From: Balneolaceae bacterium UBA7797
GTDB taxonomy: Bacteria > Bacteroidota > Rhodothermia > Balneolales > Balneolaceae
Direction of reading: 5' to 3'
Length of the DNA: 64,000 bases
Assembly (NCBI GenBank): GCA_002480645.1
Contig: DLCN01000009.1
Span: forward strand, 1 to 64,000
Shown here: in pieces, positions 61,797 to 64,000 of the stretch
Layout of the letters: each line of letters begins with the position of its first letter
Position numbering within the stretch: the stretch's first letter is position 1
The notes under the pieces: model-generated
Databases searched by the model: none
What the model saw: the letters and a program-made list of their open reading frames with translations, nothing else
Told to the model about the DNA's origin: nothing
Made by a program: the position numbers and the translations under genes

Positions 61797-62405
61797 CTAT
61801 TTTTGAGAAGAATGGAGCTCAAGGTTCAACGTTACATCCACTTCGTTACCAACAACTGCGTCAGAAACCCAATCTCCGGTTCCTACACCATAATCGTTAC
61901 GTAGTAACTGAAAATTAGAAGTAATACCTGCTACTTTGGTATTCTCACGCATTGGGTGATCTTGTACACCTAATAAGGTGAATGGAAGATCAAAATCAGT
62001 GCTTGTATCTTTGATCGTTAATGTGCCATGAGCAACAAATTCATTGTCGCCGGTCTTTTCAATTTTTTCGCTCACGAAAGTCATAGTTGGATATTCCGGA
62101 GCATTGAAAAAGTCGGCTGACTGCAAATGGCCATCACGGCGTTCGTTTTTAGTATTTACCGATGCTACCTGCACAGTTGCGTCGATGCTGCTTTCATCCA
62201 GATTAGCCGGGTCAAATTTGATGTCAGCTTCATATTCTTCAAAAGCACCGTTAACCGGTGAGAAGAAGTGACGGATTTCAAAGTTTACGCCACTATGTGT
62301 TTTATCAATATCCCATGACATTGCTTCGAAAGCAACCATGGCTACAGTGGAAAGGCCAAAAATAATGGCAAAAGCACTTAAAGCTAGTTTTCTTGATAAT
62401 TTCAT
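61797..62405 (-). CDS. YceI-family secreted lipocalin-like protein
   Basis: 202 residues: signal peptide (~1-25) then a YceI beta-barrel, recognised by WDIDKTHSGVNFEIRHFFSPVNGAFEEYEADIKFD, VNTKNERRDGHLQSADFFNAPEYPTMTFVS and GTLTIKDTSTDFDLPFTLLG. YceI proteins bind polyisoprenoids or amphiphiles in the periplasm. A monocistronic gene with its own terminator. Confidence 0.93.
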   Translation of the reverse strand: MKLSRKLALSAFAIIFGLSTVAMVAFEAMSWDIDKTHSGVNFEIRHFFSPVNGAFEEYEADIKFDPANLDESSIDATVQVASVNTKNERRDGHLQSADFFNAPEYPTMTFVSEKIEKTGDNEFVAHGTLTIKDTSTDFDLPFTLLGVQDHPMRENTKVAGITSNFQLLRNDYGVGTGDWVSDAVVGNEVDVTLNLELHSSQK

Positions 62406-62540
62406 TATCCTGATGGTTTGTTTTTGAGGTTAATGGATTACTCTAACAAGGAGTTGTTATAAATAATTCGTTCAATGTTAAACTATTTTTGTTTAACATT
62501 AAAATTAATTTTTGCTATCGCTTTGATAGTCAATGTACTA

Positions 62541-63152
62541 TTACGAGGCAGGGCTGGTAAAAGGATTGCCTTTGAGCCGAAAACGCCAGGGTAAATTAGC
62601 ATCTTCGCCGGCATAATCGATACCTACCCGTTCACTGGCAAGAATCTCATCTGGATTAAAATCATTCCCATGATCTTCCACCCAGATCACATCCCCGAAA
62701 AGATCTTCTCCATAATGCTCTGTGGTGATTCCGAGGGCCGAAGAAACGATACCGGGGCCCCCACCTACCGATCGTTGTAATTTCTTTTTATTTCTTCTCT
62801 CCAGAATCTTGCTTACCCCTTCGATGGGTTCGATAGCACGGATCAAAACAGCGTCAGCTTTTCCCTCCGAGTTTGTAACTATGTTAAATAAGTGATGAAT
62901 ACCGTAGCACAAATAGATATATGAGAATCCCGGTGCGCCAAACATCACTTTATTCCTTTCAGTTAAGCCATGGGAATACGCATGACAGGCATTGTCGCAA
63001 CTGCCATCGTAGGCTTCTGTTTCAACGATCATACCTTTGGTTATATGGCCATTGATGTTGGTACAAAGCACTTTCCCGATCAGTTCCCGGGCAATTTCAA
63101 CAACATCATCTCTGTCATAAAAACTACGTGATACTTTTTTATAAGCCATCAA
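62541..63152 (-). CDS. 3-methyladenine DNA glycosylase (AAG/MPG family)
   Basis: 203 residues matching alkyladenine glycosylases: ARELIGKVLCTNINGHITKGMIVETEAYDGSCDNACHAY (catalytic Glu in VETEAY), GAPGFSYIYLCYGIHHLFNIVTN and SVGGGPGIVSSALGI. It removes alkylated purines, starting base excision repair. It overlaps the YihY-family gene by 4 nt. Confidence 0.95.
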   Translation of the reverse strand: MMAYKKVSRSFYDRDDVVEIARELIGKVLCTNINGHITKGMIVETEAYDGSCDNACHAYSHGLTERNKVMFGAPGFSYIYLCYGIHHLFNIVTNSEGKADAVLIRAIEPIEGVSKILERRNKKKLQRSVGGGPGIVSSALGITTEHYGEDLFGDVIWVEDHGNDFNPDEILASERVGIDYAGEDANLPWRFRLKGNPFTSPAS

Positions 63153-64000
63153 TCGAGTGCAGCGTATGGATTGGATTCAATTGAGGATTTGTCAGGAAAA
63201 TAGGTTTCTCTGGCGGCACGGGTCAGTATCACTGTTAATACGAAGAGCAGAGAGGTATAGAAGGCCCATATACCAATGATCACAAAGATCGCGTACCCCT
63301 GATAAAAATACCGGTATGTACTGAAAGCATAGCTGAGGTAGAAACTCACAAAGAATTTAGCGAGTTCAAAAAGCATAGTGTAGATCGCTGCCCCGATCAT
63401 TGCGGTGCGAACCGATATCTTTCTTTCGCTCACAAACCGAAAGATCACAAAGATCAGGAAAAAGGTGAAAACAATAGGTAGGAGGAAGTCGAGCACTTCG
63501 TACACCCAGGGAAGCCGGATCACAATATCGGTATAGGGTATTTTGATCACACTGAGATCAAATAAAGAGATCAGAGAAATTGTAAGGCTGAAAAAGAGAA
63601 AAACAGACCCCAGCACTCCAAAACCCAGAAAATTGTAGATAATATCCAACACAGGGTGAGTTTTGGTGTCTATATCGAACACATCGAAAAGCACGTGCTT
63701 AAAACTATGAAGAAGGCCCTGAGTAAAGAACATTAAAATGATGAGACCTGTTATCCCAAAAACAGTACGTGCGCCGACCAGAGGGCGAAGTATATTTTCT
63801 ATCGTCTCTGCGCCTTTTATCACATCTGTTTCGGTGGCTTCGAAAGTGAACACAGGAATGAGCTCGCTTCCATAGCGAATGATCTCATTAAAGGCTTCAT
63901 CATAAGAAAGAATATACCCTATAATGGAAATCAGAATAAGGGTGAAAGGTATAGCACAGATAAATAAATTGAAGGTAATAGCAGAGGCGTTGAAAAAAAT
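63149..64000 (-). CDS. YihY/virulence factor BrkB family membrane protein, 5'-truncated by window edge
   Basis: The frame stays open to the right edge; the last 49 visible upstream codons encode another membrane helix (ASAITFNLFICAIPFTLILISIIG), the usual first helix of this family, so the GTG at 63853 is not the start. About six helices are visible in total, including the VLDIIYNFLGFGVLGSVFLFFSLTISL and IIGIWAFYTSLLFVLTVILTRAARETYF segments. Once mis-annotated as RNase BN; role unknown. It overlaps the glycosylase gene by 4 nt. Confidence 0.88.
   Translation of the reverse strand: MFFNASAITFNLFICAIPFTLILISIIGYILSYDEAFNEIIRYGSELIPVFTFEATETDVIKGAETIENILRPLVGARTVFGITGLIILMFFTQGLLHSFKHVLFDVFDIDTKTHPVLDIIYNFLGFGVLGSVFLFFSLTISLISLFDLSVIKIPYTDIVIRLPWVYEVLDFLLPIVFTFFLIFVIFRFVSERKISVRTAMIGAAIYTMLFELAKFFVSFYLSYAFSTYRYFYQGYAIFVIIGIWAFYTSLLFVLTVILTRAARETYFPDKSSIESNPYAALD

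Overview
The window reads as a chromosomal segment from a marine member of the Bacteroidota/Balneolota-Rhodothermota side of the tree. This is inferred, not proven: the division/cell-wall cluster has the compact Bacteroidota-type order (mraZ-rsmH-ftsL-ftsI-murE-mraY-murD-ftsW-murG-murC-ftsQ-ftsA-ftsZ, lacking murF and murB), there is a GlmU-like protein of the type common in Bacteroidota, Shine-Dalgarno sites are often weak, and several secreted metallopeptidases carry acidic D-x-D-G loops. I see no rRNA, tRNA, CRISPR array, insertion sequence or prophage.

Layout. 0-4 kb is an accessory patch: a truncated LAS-type metallopeptidase, then two secreted proteins with unrelated N-termini but almost identical C-terminal domains and 3' flanks, with a further partial copy of the flank between them. 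4-20 kb holds a DoxX protein, two adjacent M14 peptidases (one apparently inactive), an NhaC antiporter, an NRDE protein, a membrane SpoIIE-type phosphatase, a thioredoxin-like protein, a DtxR-family regulator facing a feoA-feoB operon whose FeoB is split in two, a TolB-like lipoprotein, a small helical protein and an SGNH hydrolase. 20-25 kb has AhpD-like, MutS2, PhzF and TauE/SafE genes. 25-40.4 kb is the minus-strand dcw cluster, headed by a promoter carrying three 10-bp-spaced MraZ boxes.

40.6-43.6 kb is the methionine region (metY then metX, minus strand). Its leader is the most striking feature. Reading from a good promoter there is a 13-codon peptide with seven methionines, three mutually complementary segments forming a classical attenuator, a SAM-I riboswitch, and a second terminator before metY; a third terminator lies between metY and metX. 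The operon thus seems to sense both Met-tRNA charging and SAM.

43.8-64 kb holds era-pdxJ, an NlpC/P60 lipoprotein, a signalling operon (a histidine kinase with an ethylene-receptor-like copper-site membrane domain, a lone receiver, and a receiver-GAF-HisKA_2 protein whose ATPase domain looks dead), a divergent GlmU-like/glmS pair, a 24-codon hydrophobic ORF, an orphan Hpt protein, a GNAT, a small holin-like membrane protein, isocitrate dehydrogenase, cryptochrome-DASH with a DUF2256 protein, and a tightly overlapping DUF4956-HlyD-TolC-SDR operon that may be an unusual envelope-spanning system. The right end has a DUF6580-like membrane protein, YceI, alkyladenine glycosylase and a YihY-family protein cut by the window edge.
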